A DNA stretch of 64,000 nt from Diadema setosum. Its lineage: Eukaryota > Echinodermata > Echinoidea > Diadematoida > Diadematidae. Shown one piece after another: positions 24,577 to 35,302 of this stretch (position 1 is the stretch's first letter; each line of letters opens with the position of its first letter). The notes below the pieces were generated by a model that saw nothing but the letters and a program-made list of their open reading frames with translations, ran no database searches and was not told where the DNA came from. The stretch is taken from NCBI GenBank assembly GCA_033980235.1, contig CM067072.1, forward strand, positions 20,897,047 through 20,961,046, written 5' to 3'. A program made the position numbers and the translations under genes.

Positions 24577-25117
24577 TTAAGATGTCAGGTGAGATTAGGA
24601 CCTGGACATTTTGGTAAATTTGGATTGACTCAGAATCAGAGAGGTCGCACAGAGTCCAGTCAGCTCAGGACTTGCTGTGGACCAGAGTTAAAGCCAAACT
24701 TAATTGGTTAACAGAAACAGCATCTCATAATTATGACCTGTATACATGAGACGGAATTTAAGCAAAGGAAATCAATTTGTGAATTAAGCTTGAATTCCTT
24801 TAAGTGAGAACAATTGAGGTTGGGTCAGTGACCTTTGAGTGGAATGGTTTGAGGTCAAGACAGTGTCAACTGATGTGTTCAATTTCTAAGGGGGTGATGC
24901 ATTTTTAAACAGAAAAAGTGAGGTTTCGATACTGACTTTTGCATTGGTTTAATTTTTGGGAATTTAGAGATTTGAACGGACGAGTTTGCTATAGAAATGG
25001 ATTGACCGGCCAAACAATCTTTAGTATGTGAATTGAACTTTATTGGAAATAAACCTTGAGAGGTAACTGTACATGGCATGTGTAAAGTTATCCTTATTTG
25101 AGTAAACCCACGTGACA

Positions 25118-28100
25118 GTCGTCGCTTTTTTAAAGTCATCATTACTAGGGTATTGCAATGCAGCATAACTTCACATGAAGGAAAGAATGTTGAAAATAAA
25201 GTGACACGAATGATATAAAAATTTTGTGTGTAGGACAACAGGAAACTTTGGAGTCAAGGCATCACATGAGCACTTCTTTCTCATATCATTCTTTAATCAA
25301 AACATGAAAAGGAAGAGGAACTGCATGTAGTGCACTAGTCCAGTAGTGTACCCATTACTGGATGAGAAGAAAACTATACCCTGTGTGACGTCACATGGAA
25401 AATGATATCAAGGAAATAGAGAGAATTCCTAAAGTGTCACTTTTTATGACAATGCCTTCGACTTGTTAGGAAGGTAAGTTGAGTGCCTTTTCACTATTAT
25501 TATGCTAGAAAGTGAAACTACTGATGTTGAATTTCTTCTTTTTTCTGCATATCATTTCCCATACGCGTTGTCACAAAATGTTGTAGTATTCTCGATCAGT
25601 AATGGCAGCACATAATTGTGCCATTTCGTAACTTTTTAGGGCAATGTCAATTTTCCTCAAACTGTCGCATTTTTTTTTCTACTAATACTGCTGCAGTCCC
25701 TCAATTCACATATTTGGGCTTTATTTCCCATCAAATACCCAGTATCAAAGCATAGAGACACCAGACAGTGGGAAGGTAGTCCAACTGAACTATATAAAAA
25801 TCTCTGTAACAAACTGTGTATAGCTTTTTTTTGTAGCACACACACGCAGCCAAAGAATATCGACTGGTGTTGAACATTTATACCAATGCTTATGCTTCGG
25901 TGCACATACCAATTCTTTTGTATAGCAAGCCTGTGCTAGTCGCGGCTGTGAATATACCCTGGGTGGCAGTGAATAGAATAGAGCCAACCTTTTCCCCCAC
26001 ACTGCCATGCAGATCTTTAAAGGAACTGGTTAGTTTCTTTCGTCTAAAAACAAACCAAAAAGTCATTTCTCTTGAGAATGTCTTCAACCTTCTAGAACCA
26101 TATAGACAATTTTTTTTTCAATACAAAAAAATGGTGATTCTATTGCGTTTTCTTACTAACTGTTTTCTTGCCGTTTGATATGTGCAACCTATTTTTTAAT
26201 GGCAATGACAACATTATTTCCCAAGCTTAAGTTTTCTAAAGAACGTATTATCACCATTCACCTTAAAAAAAGTGTTCTTCAGAAAGGAAGAATAGTGAAT
26301 AGTGAATAGAACTAGTGACCATATCTCACAAGGTCTATCCATAGATATGCCTCTGTACGATGGCTGTATTAGTCAATTATTTGAATAAAATATTATATAA
26401 TTTAAAGAGATCCGACACGATGGTTGCATAATTCATTTTTCACACTGACACCCAGGCGAAGAAAAAATATTGTATGCAAGGGCTGTTTAACAAAGAGGTA
26501 ACGACCTTCGGATTTGGAGATTGTCACAGTCCTACAAAAAAAAACCCCCAACATTATAAATTAGTTTGGCATATTATTAGGCCTAGTTACCGCAACAAAC
26601 GAAACAAGCGACCATTCAATGATATGATATTATGATGACCAAATGAAATGGAGATATTGGAAAACTCTATGGCTCGTGATACACAAAACACAATTTAAAA
26701 ATTTGAGCATGAAGCATTGTATGCATATTCCATCCAAAAAAGTCCTCTCCGAAAACAGTTAAATGATTTTTGAAAGACTTCAACACTTGAACAATGACAT
26801 ATCATCTGAAAAGCCTCACTCATACCTACACGTACAAAGTATTTGTGTATTAAACCCACACTTGTTTAATTTTCAGCTAAATAGTGCACACTGGGATTTT
26901 GATGGTTTCATTTCCGTCTAAAAGCGTCCTCCCCGAAAAATGTCATACATTGTATTTATTCAGGATTTCAAAGAAATGCACATGTTTTAAATTCAGGTTT
27001 GTTATATGTTATAAGCAGTGCTAATAGTTGTCTATTATATAAACGTCAAGACTTATTAATGAATATGATTTCCTACATTCGATTCAAATCCGTCAAAAAT
27101 ATGGCAGTTTATACATTGATAAATATGTGAATACTCAAAAGGTATAAAGAATACATATTCTTGTCAAAATGTGCCTTTAAAAACACACAAACAAACAAAC
27201 AAACACACTCTACAATTATACTTACTCAATCTCGCATCGGGGATACAAAGGTTCTATGAGAAAATGTTTCTTTGAATCTTTGTTTCACTTTAAACTCCCA
27301 TTGATTCCTTAAAAAAAGTTATGTAAGAAAATGAAGAACACTCATCATTCCTCTTATTCTTTAGGTAAGTACACATTCTTTATTCATATCTACTTCATAT
27401 CAAATGTACTCTAGAGTCCTGGGAGCTTTATTCAACATCTACAATTATACTAATCAATGATTTCAGAGAGGACAACTATATTGACACATTTACCATATCC
27501 TTGTGAAAAGAAGTAAGATTAAATGGAGACACATGCAGCATTTCAGATTAATGCACACGCACATGAAAAAAAAATCTGGTTATGTTTTAAGAACAAAATT
27601 ATATACAGCACATTATTGCTCAAGTATACATTCCAAATCACAAAATATACTTGGTATACAGAATGCTCCAATAAATTATGTGGGTATAAGACTCATTTTT
27701 TTTTTTTTAATGAATTGCCAGGTAGAAATGGTGCTGGGAGTACTTGTATGAAGTCTTTTTGCATGATTGTAAATATTTGGATTTTTTTCAAGCAGCTTCT
27801 TGTGTTTAATTATTTATGTTAGACAAACGGTTCGGATGTGATAAAAAAAACACACAAAAATGAAGGACTGCTGTATCTCACTGCCAATAACATGGTCTGA
27901 TAATGACCTCATGGTCATGGGCTTATGGTTCCCTTTAAAACAATTTCAGCATCAAATCCTGTGAATCACAGGTATTAAATCACTTTTCCAATGATTGGTT
28001 TAAAGATAACAATAAATATCTGTATTTAAACATGTCCTATTTGTATTTTCTTTTAATGTAAATGTCAAAAAATGTGAAATTGAGACATTCTACATAAACC

Positions 28101-29906
28101 ACACTGTGTGACCGCGTGTTTGTTCCACGAGGGTTGAGCTCTGGAACGCCCCACCTCTCCACCCCCCCCCCCCCCCCCTTCCTTGAGCACCGTGCAATCA
28201 TGCATTTTTTGACATGAAGAAGGAAAGAAGACTCAAACAGTTCATGACACCACTTTGGACAACAATATAAAGCATATATAAGAAGAGTTTCTCTAAATCT
28301 CTATCTTAATGAGAAGTATACATTCCGTCAAATTGTGTATAGTTACTGAACATTAAGGATGATATTATTCCTAATTTTTTAAAGAGGTTAAGTCAAGCGC
28401 TCTCTCATTTTGCTGGAAAATGAAAATATGGTGAATTTTCTGTTTATTTTCTTCATAATTTTGTCCATTATAAAACATAATGGAGTGTAGTAGTGTCCTT
28501 ATCCAGTGATGGCTCAGAAATTTTAAAACTTCAGAAATTCTGAAGCGATTTTTCTCAGTTTTATTCAATCGTTGACTTGAATACGTTTAAATAATATTGC
28601 TGCTTTCATTCAATTGACATTTATAGTTCGGATTTGGTTTCCTTTAAGCTTCTATCTTGATCAATGGAAAAAACAAATATTACACCAATAAGCCTCATTC
28701 TATCAAGGCCTTTTAGCAAAGCTAGCTGCTAGAGAGCTAGTTGCTTGTACTTCATATGAGTTGTCTTAGCTGCTTCCTCTTCTCCTATTAGGCCCGAAGG
28801 GCAAGCCAACCCATCACCTGCCCATAGGCAGCCAAAGCGCTCTGAAATTTAAAACGGCAGTAGATTACTTGCATCATTGTGATCCTCTTTGACTATTTTT
28901 TTTTAATTTTTGTAATAAATTTGGCCTTTTCTACTGGACAAATCGTTATCAGAACTATTTCATACCACAGAGGAAAACATAAAAGGCAACACCTTATGTA
29001 AATCAATTTCAGATCACCGGCTTTAATTATGAACCGTAGATGTTCCTCCTATACGCGATGCTAAACATGCATGCAGAAAACGTATAGAATCTACTTACTT
29101 TGAACATTAGTTGGACATAATGTGAGCAAAACAGCAATACACTCCATCAGTCTCCACAGCTCAAAGACCCACTGCCTGCCTCTATCTATCAAAACCATGA
29201 TGATCATCCACTCTTATCTTGATATTTGGTCATTTGCAATCTCGACTCTGAAGTCAAAGCTACCACGCACTCTTGTCGTGGAACAAGTTTGTGAACATTT
29301 ATTTCCTTGTTTAACCTGTCTTTAATAGTTCTTTAGATCAAATTCGTTTCACGGCACAGTTCCACGGTGGGAAGTTCATGGTCCTGTGCACATCGCCCAG
29401 TAAACAGCCTTGTGAATAATACACGTTGGATAATTCTTTGTATCGGGACATCCCCGATGACTTCATTAACTAGCTGTGCAAGTAAGTCATTTAACTTACC
29501 TGCGGCACCGCCACGACCCTCAAAAGTCGACAAAAGCGTCATACATCGTGGCTTGATCAGTCTTTTCTATTATATTTTGAATGCTTCAGAAGCGTTAAGG
29601 CTCACCACCATCGCCATGGTCTCCACAAACGTTATACATACTATGATATTTTTAACATTTTGTAGTATATGTAATCTCACCCGCATTGTGCGGACGTTTC
29701 AGAGCACATCATACCATTGTGCATATACTCGCCAGTGTGTGTGTGTGTTTCACGAAGAATTCAAATTGTTATCAAAATTTACATTTAATAACGTGTTAGT
29801 TAAAGCCAATATGGAAAAATCTGTAATATAAAAGTTAGAATATTATTGAAGTCTCATACTGCTAGCAGACAATAATTTTCAGTTGATCTTAAAATGCTAG
29901 GCTGAT
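25118..29906. other. Unassigned non-coding stretch
   Basis: No transposon protein, conserved domain or RNA gene was recognised. Simple tracts are present: (AAAC)n near 27185-27206, T runs near 27700, and a C run at about 28163-28178. The short open frames on both strands lack domain signatures. One minus-strand frame (29333-29542) is discussed in the findings because it carries a strong donor-like GCAGGTAAGT. Confidence 0.45.
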
Positions 29907-30195
29907 TTAGATTCTGTGTGAAACACCCCAATAAACGCACGCGCTAGCATCCCATAACTTGGCTCCCATGACGGCTGCCGAAAAGTTGCCCACGTAATAT
30001 CCACTTTGACAGTTACGCGACAGGAACCGAGCATGATCGAAAGGATTTTGCACACCTGACGAAAGCACGGGTGAAATCAGTGATGTGGTTGAAATCCCCC
30101 AAAATAATACATGGAGAATGAATTGTACACAAAAAATTGTCAAAATCCCGGGTGATGTTTTCGTTACTCCGAAGGTTCGTTATTCTGACACACAC
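29907..30195 (-). pseudogene. Possible LINE endonuclease fragment
   Basis: The minus-strand frame 30195-30013 reads FDNFLCTIHSPCIILGDFNH, which resembles the GDFN block of LINE apurinic endonucleases (acidic D and N of the catalytic site). The next frame continues to about 29907 with no further motifs. It is short, broken and unanchored by a reverse transcriptase, so it could be a small relic or a chance resemblance. Confidence 0.33.
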
Positions 30196-30525
30196 AAATT
30201 ACCTATACCTCACCGATATCTATTACATAGAAATCAGTGCCGTAAGCCTACCTCGATGTTCGTTAATCCGAACGTAGAAAGGGTTGGTTAATTCAAACAT
30301 TAATTGTGGCTTTATAAATGTAATTCCGAATGTTCGATAGTTATTCCGAAGGATAGTTCATCTGATAATGAAAATAGGGTTCGTTTTATTCGGAAGGTTC
30401 TTTAATCTGAAAATAAATATCATGCTCGGTTTTTTTTTTCGAAGGTTCAAAATCCTTAATCCGAAAACGAAAAGGTTCGTTATTCCGATGCTCGTTAATC
30501 CGACATTTAAATACCCCCCGAAATA
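30160..30525. repeat. Degenerate array of TTCGTTATTCCGAA-type units
   Basis: Variants of GGTTCGTTATTCCGAA and GTTCGTTAATCCGAA recur about ten times in imperfect spacing (for example near 30170, 30255, 30335, 30383, 30470 and 30491). Each unit is capped by TTCG and CGAA. A related palindrome occurs at 33834-33952. No coding potential. Confidence 0.6.
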
Positions 30526-30675
30526 ATTCGTTAGTTCAAATATGAAAATGAAAAAAAAAGTTGTTTTATCTGAAAATGAATTGATGAGTTTACTGTTCCG
30601 AAAACTGAATAATCTGTATCAGTATAATGTGGCGCATCGTTTCTGATGAGTTAGATGTGATGGTGGGAAGAGGAC

Positions 30676-30714
30676 ATTTTGGATTTTGGATTTTGGATTT
30701 TGGATTTTGGATTT
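30676..30714. repeat. 8-bp tandem repeat (ATTTTGG)n
   Basis: Five tandem copies of a GATTTTG unit lie just upstream of the ORF1 start at 30726, in the presumed 5' leader of the LINE. Confidence 0.75.
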
Positions 30715-30725
30715 TTGTTCTCACA

Positions 30726-31000
30726 ATGGCAAACACTCGGAACTCAAAGCTTCAAGCAGAGGAGCTGCACAATACCATCCGCACTGAAATCGACAAAGCT
30801 TTGGAAAGTAACGCTGTTGCTTGCAAAGTAGTGAGTGCCATAAAACAAACTTTAATTGATGAAGTGACGCCAATCATTACGGAAAAGGTGACTGAAAGTT
30901 TGCGGGAATATATTGATTTTGAGATGCATACGAGAGATACTCGTATAGCTTCCCTCGAGAAACACGTTGAGTCTCTACGCTACCAGCAGGACGAGTCGGA
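30726..31000 (+). pseudogene. LINE ORF1, 5' half (interrupted)
   Basis: An ATG at 30726 opens a frame of about 92 codons: a basic N-terminus, then a helical, heptad-rich region (KVTESLREYIDFEM, RIASLEKHVESLRYQQDE) typical of the coiled coil of L1-type ORF1 proteins. It stops abruptly at 31000, where a 15-bp tandem repeat array begins. The matching C-terminal half resumes at 35303 in the continuing frame. The frame that continues into the array (GKNVR repeats) is just the translated repeat. No ORF2 was found nearby. Confidence 0.6.
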
Positions 31001-31006
31001 GGTGCC

Positions 31007-31258
31007 AGGTAAAAATGTCAGAGGTAAAAATGTCAGAGGTAAAAATGTCAGAAGTAAAAATGTCAGAGGTAAAAATGTCAGAAGTAAAAATGTCAGAGGT
31101 AAAAATGTCAGAAGTAAAAATTTCAGAGGTAAAAATGTCAGAGGTAAAAATGTTGGAGGTAAAAACGTCAGAAGTAAAAATGTCAGAGGTAAAAATGTCA
31201 GAGGAAAAAATGTCAGAGGTAAAAATGTCAGAAGTAAAAATGTCAGGGATAAAAATTT
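31007..31258 (+). repeat. Left 15-bp tandem array of the foldback-like element
   Basis: About 17 head-to-tail copies of a 15-bp unit, GGTAAAAATGTCAGA with frequent AGTAAAAATGTCAGA variants and a few base changes. The period is a multiple of three, so it translates as GKNVR/SKNVR or VKMSE repeats in two frames; this is not evidence of a protein. Confidence 0.92.
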
Positions 31259-32272
31259 AGACGTAGAAATTAAGAGGACGAGATGAAAGTGCCAGAGATT
31301 TTTTCTTCATATTTCTGACACCCTTCTCGCAACACACGCTTTCCGCGCCTTCTCCTGAAAAAGCGTAAGGGAGACCGGAGAGAAATATGTAACACTCTTG
31401 TAACTTGAAAAATGCTCGACCAATCAACAATCCAATTATATCAGTAAAAAGATGAGCCTCGTTACACCTCAATATAGACATATTAGCCACTATACAGTCT
31501 ACAGGTAAGTTGTAAAAAAAAAAAAGCAATTGCTTTTTTATAACCAATTTGCAAACATACCTACAATTTCCATACCATTTTTGGTCATAAATAATATACA
31601 GGCATTTTCAACAATGTATTATTCTATCCCAATACGTCTCTTATAAAAAGCCTTCTGTTCACAAATCATTCCCTTTTTGTCTTATAACTTCAATGAAATG
31701 CGTTTGTTTTATCACCAGTTTATACTTTGTGATAATTTTACTTATTCTTTTGTGCATGGTTGTCTCATTTCTCCCCAGGTTGTCCCATTTCTCCCCGGGC
31801 TGTCCCATTTCTCCCCAAATTAAGGGTTTAAGAAGTCATTAATTGCACTAAAATGTCTAATATATGTAGGGGTATCACCAAATACTCTATTATAAACTTC
31901 AGAATTTATAGTACACAGTTATGATCATGACCTAGCTTGACAAAATATTTTAAAAGTTACAAGGAATCTTTCCTGATGGTGCAAAAATACCCCATTTCTC
32001 CCCGGTCTCCTACACTTTCTTGCATTTTTTTTTTCTCGCGGATACCCTCTGCGTTTCAATAGAAAGGACCAAACCTCCCACCCACCCCCCCCCCCCCTCC
32101 ACATCTCTAAACTATTGCAAATGGACATGATGGAGCATGTACGGAAATTGTCCAGAATGAAGACTGCATTCCTTTACGACCAGGACGTACATGTACAAAT
32201 TATTTCCCTCTTTTACAGGTAGAGTGCGTATCCCCTCACCTGACGTCTTTCTGGTATATCGGAAACATATTC
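31259..32272. other. Internal left region of the foldback-like element
   Basis: No domain was recognised. Three near-identical tandem copies of a TTGTCCCATTTCTCCCC unit lie at about 31765-31819, with a fourth partial copy near 31988. A C run lies at about 32084-32098. Confidence 0.5.
31765..31819 (+). repeat. Short tandem repeat of a TGTCCCATTTCTCCCC unit
   Basis: Three copies spaced about 20 bp apart, with a related CCCCATTTCTCCCCGG at about 31989. Function unknown. Confidence 0.7.
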
Positions 32273-32286
32273 AACGGGTGTTGCGA

Positions 32287-32505
32287 CACGGATTGTCGCC
32301 CCTACACGGATTGTCGCTTCCTGCTCGGGGCGACAATCCGTGACGGGCGTTGGCGGCACGGATTGTCGCCCCCTACACGGATTGTCGCCTGGCGACAATC
32401 CGTGACGCTTGTGCAGTTCCCAGTTTTTGACCTCGAAGGCGACAATCCGTGTTGGCAAAAAATTTGTTGCGACAAGGATTGTCGCCCCGTCACGGATTTT
32501 CGCCC
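32287..32505. repeat. Cluster of ACGGATTGTCGCC motifs in both orientations
   Basis: About nine copies of ACGGATTGTCGCC occur as direct and inverted units, at roughly 32287, 32307, 32329 (inverted), 32357, 32377, 32391 (inverted), 32439 (inverted), 32466 and 32491. Three more, all inverted, lie at the right end (34497-34550). The dense sub-terminal arrangement resembles binding sites for a transposase, which is an inference. Confidence 0.75.
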
Positions 32506-32567
32506 CGGGCTCGGGGTGGTTCCTCCGGTGTTAAGCTTTGATGGGATGGGTATGACTGGTAAGTTAT

Positions 32568-32569
32568 GC

Positions 32570-32605
<36 letters not shown>

Positions 32606-32690
32606 GCGTGTGTGTGTGTGTATTGTGAGCTGCATGATATGTGATGTGTATGATTTGTTGTGTGTGTGTGTATGTGTGTGTGTGTTTGGA
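32568..32690. repeat. (TG)n microsatellite region
   Basis: Two TG-rich tracts (about 32571-32621 and 32660-32684) are broken by short unique sequence; TG-rich sequence continues with lower purity to about 32830. Confidence 0.85.
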
Positions 32691-33812
32691 GTATAGTAAT
32701 ACAATATGTAGAAGCTGTGCATGTGTGGTGGTTGTATAGTGGTAGTGGTGTGTTTGTCTGTGTGTATACGTGTGCCTGTATGCTTACGTGTGTATGTGGA
32801 ATATAGTGGCGTATGTGTATATCAAAGGGTATGTGATGGTGACTTTGTGGACGCAGTTTTGTGCTTGCATGAGTATCTGAGGGGTTTGGTGTTCGTGGGC
32901 TACGTAGGCCCTACGTATGTGTATTGTGTGTGAGCGTTCGTGTGCCTACGTAAGGCCCCAGCGGTCACATAATGCTCTGCGTCCGGCGTTACGTCCAAAT
33001 AAGTCATTCTTTTTTCTTTTATTTCAGCGGACACCCGGGGATCTCTTGCTGTCACCAGAGCATATTACAAAACATATACGGGAAAAAATATGCGGGGCGA
33101 TACGGAGAGATTTGGCACGAGTTGGCACGCAATTTTGTTCTTTCGACTTGCATTTAAAACTTCCGAATAGTTCGGAAGACCTGCGGAGAGTTGCGACTAT
33201 TTACAGAGAGTTGCGGATATTTTCGGATAGTTACAGATTGTTATAAATAATTATGTACAATATGACGATCCCTGCTAAGTCAATGTATTATGACAGCAAA
33301 TTCATCTAATATTGGACTGTCTTACATTGTACACTGGGGAAAAGTGAAATTGAATTTCCGTACAAGCTATGAAAAGTTTTCGCATTTCTTTAATTTGCTT
33401 TAACGTGAAGTTTGAATTTTATTTGTGCAGCTCAGATATGGACAAACATCATAATGTAAAGACTACATAACATAATTATACCACAAATAGAATACTATCT
33501 AGATCGATAAGTTAAACAGAGTAAGAAAATATTACTTACAGTTATGGAATAGACAAACTGTGGTTATGCTGTCATTGAGCAGCGATATTCATGACTTTCT
33601 GGGTTATGTTAAGGAGATTGTTATAATAAAGCGAAGCCTATTACATTTCCAGAAAAAAAAAAATCATTAGAACATTCGGACACCCCTCCCACACCCGAAT
33701 ACAATAAAAAAAAAAGTAATATCCATGGAGCGTAAAGTGGGTAAGACTATAGAGAAATACTAAATTCGTTCTCATTGTATATCTTTTATCGCTGTCCCAC
33801 ACCTTCCCGGCC

Positions 33813-33833
33813 ACACACACACACACACACACA
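33813..33833. repeat. (CA)n microsatellite
   Basis: About ten CA units lie directly before a palindromic repeat. Confidence 0.85.
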
Positions 33834-33952
33834 CGAAGGTTCGTTATTCCGAAGTTTCGTTTTATCCGAGGCTTCATTTATCCGAAACACACAATTCCCT
33901 ATACCTAGTGGTTCGTTGATCCAAAAATGAAATTCGGAATAACGAACCTTCG
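33834..33952. repeat. Palindromic element of the TTCGTTATTCCGAA family
   Basis: Perfect 20-bp inverted arms lie at 33834-33853 (CGAAGGTTCGTTATTCCGAA) and 33933-33952, around a 79-bp spacer that holds further variants such as TTTATCCGA. Three more inverted units follow to about 34015. The same family forms the degenerate array at 30160-30525. Confidence 0.75.
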
Positions 33953-34560
33953 AAATAATGACCCTTCGGACGAATGAGCCTTCGGACGAATGAGCCTTCA
34001 GAATAACAAACTTTTGCAGTAATGAAATGTAACCCCCTTCCCACATACCGACGCACACCCGAACCGATACCACATCCTTCCTGATGAAACGATTTCCCAA
34101 TAATGATAAATAAGACATAATGGATCGTATGCAGAAAAGCAGCATCCGCCCGCACGCAAGCTCCACTCCGAATTCATATACAAATCTGCCAAACAAACTC
34201 ATCAAATTCAAAGCTGCTGATAAAATCAATATCAACATTTATGCCAGCAACAGCTTACTAGGTATCCCTCCCCACGCGCAGCTAAAAAACACATACGCAA
34301 AAAACTGACTACACACACGCACGCACAAACGGACACTAAATCATCATGTGCACGCGCACATACACACTTCCTTGAAACCTCACCATGACTTTTTACATGG
34401 CATGTTTGCATGGATGTAGCCATGTAAGTTATGTGTTAGTATTTCAATGATTATGTCCAGAACGATATTACCCAGCAAAATGTGCTTCGAGGGCGGGCGA
34501 CAATCCGTGTAGGGGGCGACAATCCGTGTAGGGGCGACAATCCGTGTCGCAACAAACGGG

Positions 34561-35157
34561 TTATTATAAGATAAGAGTCCATAAACCGTGACCTAAATGA
34601 TGTACGTTATTATTGCCATTAAAACGAAAAAAGTACAGGCGCGAGAAAACACAATTGCACGTGTCATGTAAAGGGTGGCAAAATTGCAGAAGTCACCCCT
34701 GTTCTCAAAAAGGTGATCCTCATGAAATTAGCAACTATCGACCTATTTCTGTCTTGCCTAGCATTTCAAAATACTGCAAATAATGTATAATAGACCCGAT
34801 CACTTTTTGCAAATGACCATAAAGTGTTCATTGAACTTCGAGATATTTGTTTTTGCGCCATGTGATACTTGACCCTTGCAATCAAATATTTTGCAAGAGC
34901 TTACTTATGTCTGCCGGTACATTTACTATAGTTTGTTTGTTTTCGTTTTTTTTTTTTTTTTTTACTTGTTCATTTATGTCGTGATGGGGCCTTGCGAGAT
35001 AAATACGAAAGCTGAATTTGAGAAAATAACATAGAACAAGTGGAAAATTAGCGGTTTGCTTAGACTATGCCTCATTCACTTCTTCACACTAAACAGTTAA
35101 CAAAAAAAAAATGAACAGTAAAGACTATACTAGCCTCGACGTGAGCAGAGTTCTGAC
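34561..35157. other. Internal right region of the foldback-like element
   Basis: No domain was recognised. A T run is present at about 34946-34964. A short stretch near 34690-34760 reads weakly like a LINE RT (TPVLKKGDPHEISNYRPI), which may be a very small relic. Confidence 0.4.
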
Positions 35158-35290
35158 ACTTTTACCTCTGACATTTTTACCTCTGACATTTTTACTTCTG
35201 ACATTTTTACCTCTTGACATTTCTACCGCTGGCATTTTTACCTCTGACATTTTTACCTCTGACATTTTTACTTCTGACATTATTACACCG
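35158..35290 (-). repeat. Right 15-bp tandem array of the foldback-like element
   Basis: About nine copies of the complement of the left array unit (TTTTTACCTCTGACA and variants). It is shorter and slightly more diverged than the left array, so the TIRs are unequal. Confidence 0.9.
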
Positions 35291-35302
35291 AACCGAGTCG
35301 GA

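Larger units (their letters stand above)
11601..25117 (+). mobile_element. Gmr1-like Ty3/Gypsy retrotransposon, old copy (element 1)
   Basis: This LTR retrotransposon has unusually long LTRs (about 2.28 kb), a primer-binding site, gag with two zinc knuckles, and pol in the order protease, integrase, reverse transcriptase, RNase H. Normal Ty3/Gypsy elements place integrase last; integrase upstream of RT is the hallmark of the Gmr1 group. All genes have stops or frameshifts. The 3' LTR starts at 18697 and reaches 25117 only because of later insertions and a replacement. No target duplication was found (left flank AATTGC, right flank GTCGTC). The copy is old, though the LTRs still align closely. 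Confidence 0.85.
18697..25117 (+). repeat. 3' LTR of element 1, interrupted
   Basis: LTR segments collinear with the 5' LTR lie at 18697-19066 (matches from 11601), 21967-22452 (from about 12242), 22814-23452 (from about 12710) and 24580-25117 (to 13884). The gaps are a 2.9 kb replacement and two DNA-transposon insertions. About 270 bp of LTR (11971-12241) is missing at the replacement. A small tandem duplication (GTCAGATTTTGTATGTCAG) near 22145 is also specific to this LTR. AATAAA lies at 25048-25053. Confidence 0.82.
32279..34554. mobile_element. Nested element with perfect 39-bp terminal inverted repeats
   Basis: The left end starts TGTTGCGACACGGATTGTCG and the right end is its exact complement over 39 bp (32279-32317 against 34516-34554). 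Direct repeats AACGGG flank it (32273-32278 and 34555-34560), so the duplication is 6 bp (7 if the adjacent T is counted). It lies inside the foldback-like element. No transposase frame is evident; the contents are microsatellites, a palindromic repeat and unassigned sequence, so it is non-autonomous. Superfamily not assigned. Confidence 0.65.
31001..35293. mobile_element. Foldback-like element with minisatellite terminal inverted repeats
   Basis: This 4293-bp insertion splits a LINE ORF1. It is bounded by a 9-bp direct duplication, CGAGTCGGA, at 30992-31000 and 35294-35302. Taking one copy as the empty site, the ORF1 frame is continuous across it. The ends are inverted arrays of one 15-bp unit: GGTAAAAATGTCAGA on the left (about 17 copies) and its complement TCTGACATTTTTACC on the right (about 9 copies). 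Long tandem-repeat TIRs with a 9-bp duplication are the features of Foldback-type elements; Mutator-like elements also make 9-bp duplications. No transposase frame is visible, so it is non-autonomous. It carries a second, nested element at 32279-34554. Confidence 0.72.

Noticed and set aside
29367..29831. 154-codon plus-strand open frame
   Set aside because: No recognisable domain or splice support; part of it overlaps the minus-strand frame with the donor-like site, and neither is proven.
31007..31260. Open frames encoding GKNVR or VKMSE repeats, resembling a repeat protein
   Set aside because: The 15-bp period is divisible by three and keeps several frames open; the same unit occurs inverted at 35158-35290 as a transposon end. 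It is DNA structure, not a protein.
31007..35290. CRISPR-like array from the 15-bp and 13-bp repeats
   Set aside because: Repeats are contiguous without unique spacers of constant length, the genome is eukaryotic, and the repeats are terminal inverted repeats of transposons.
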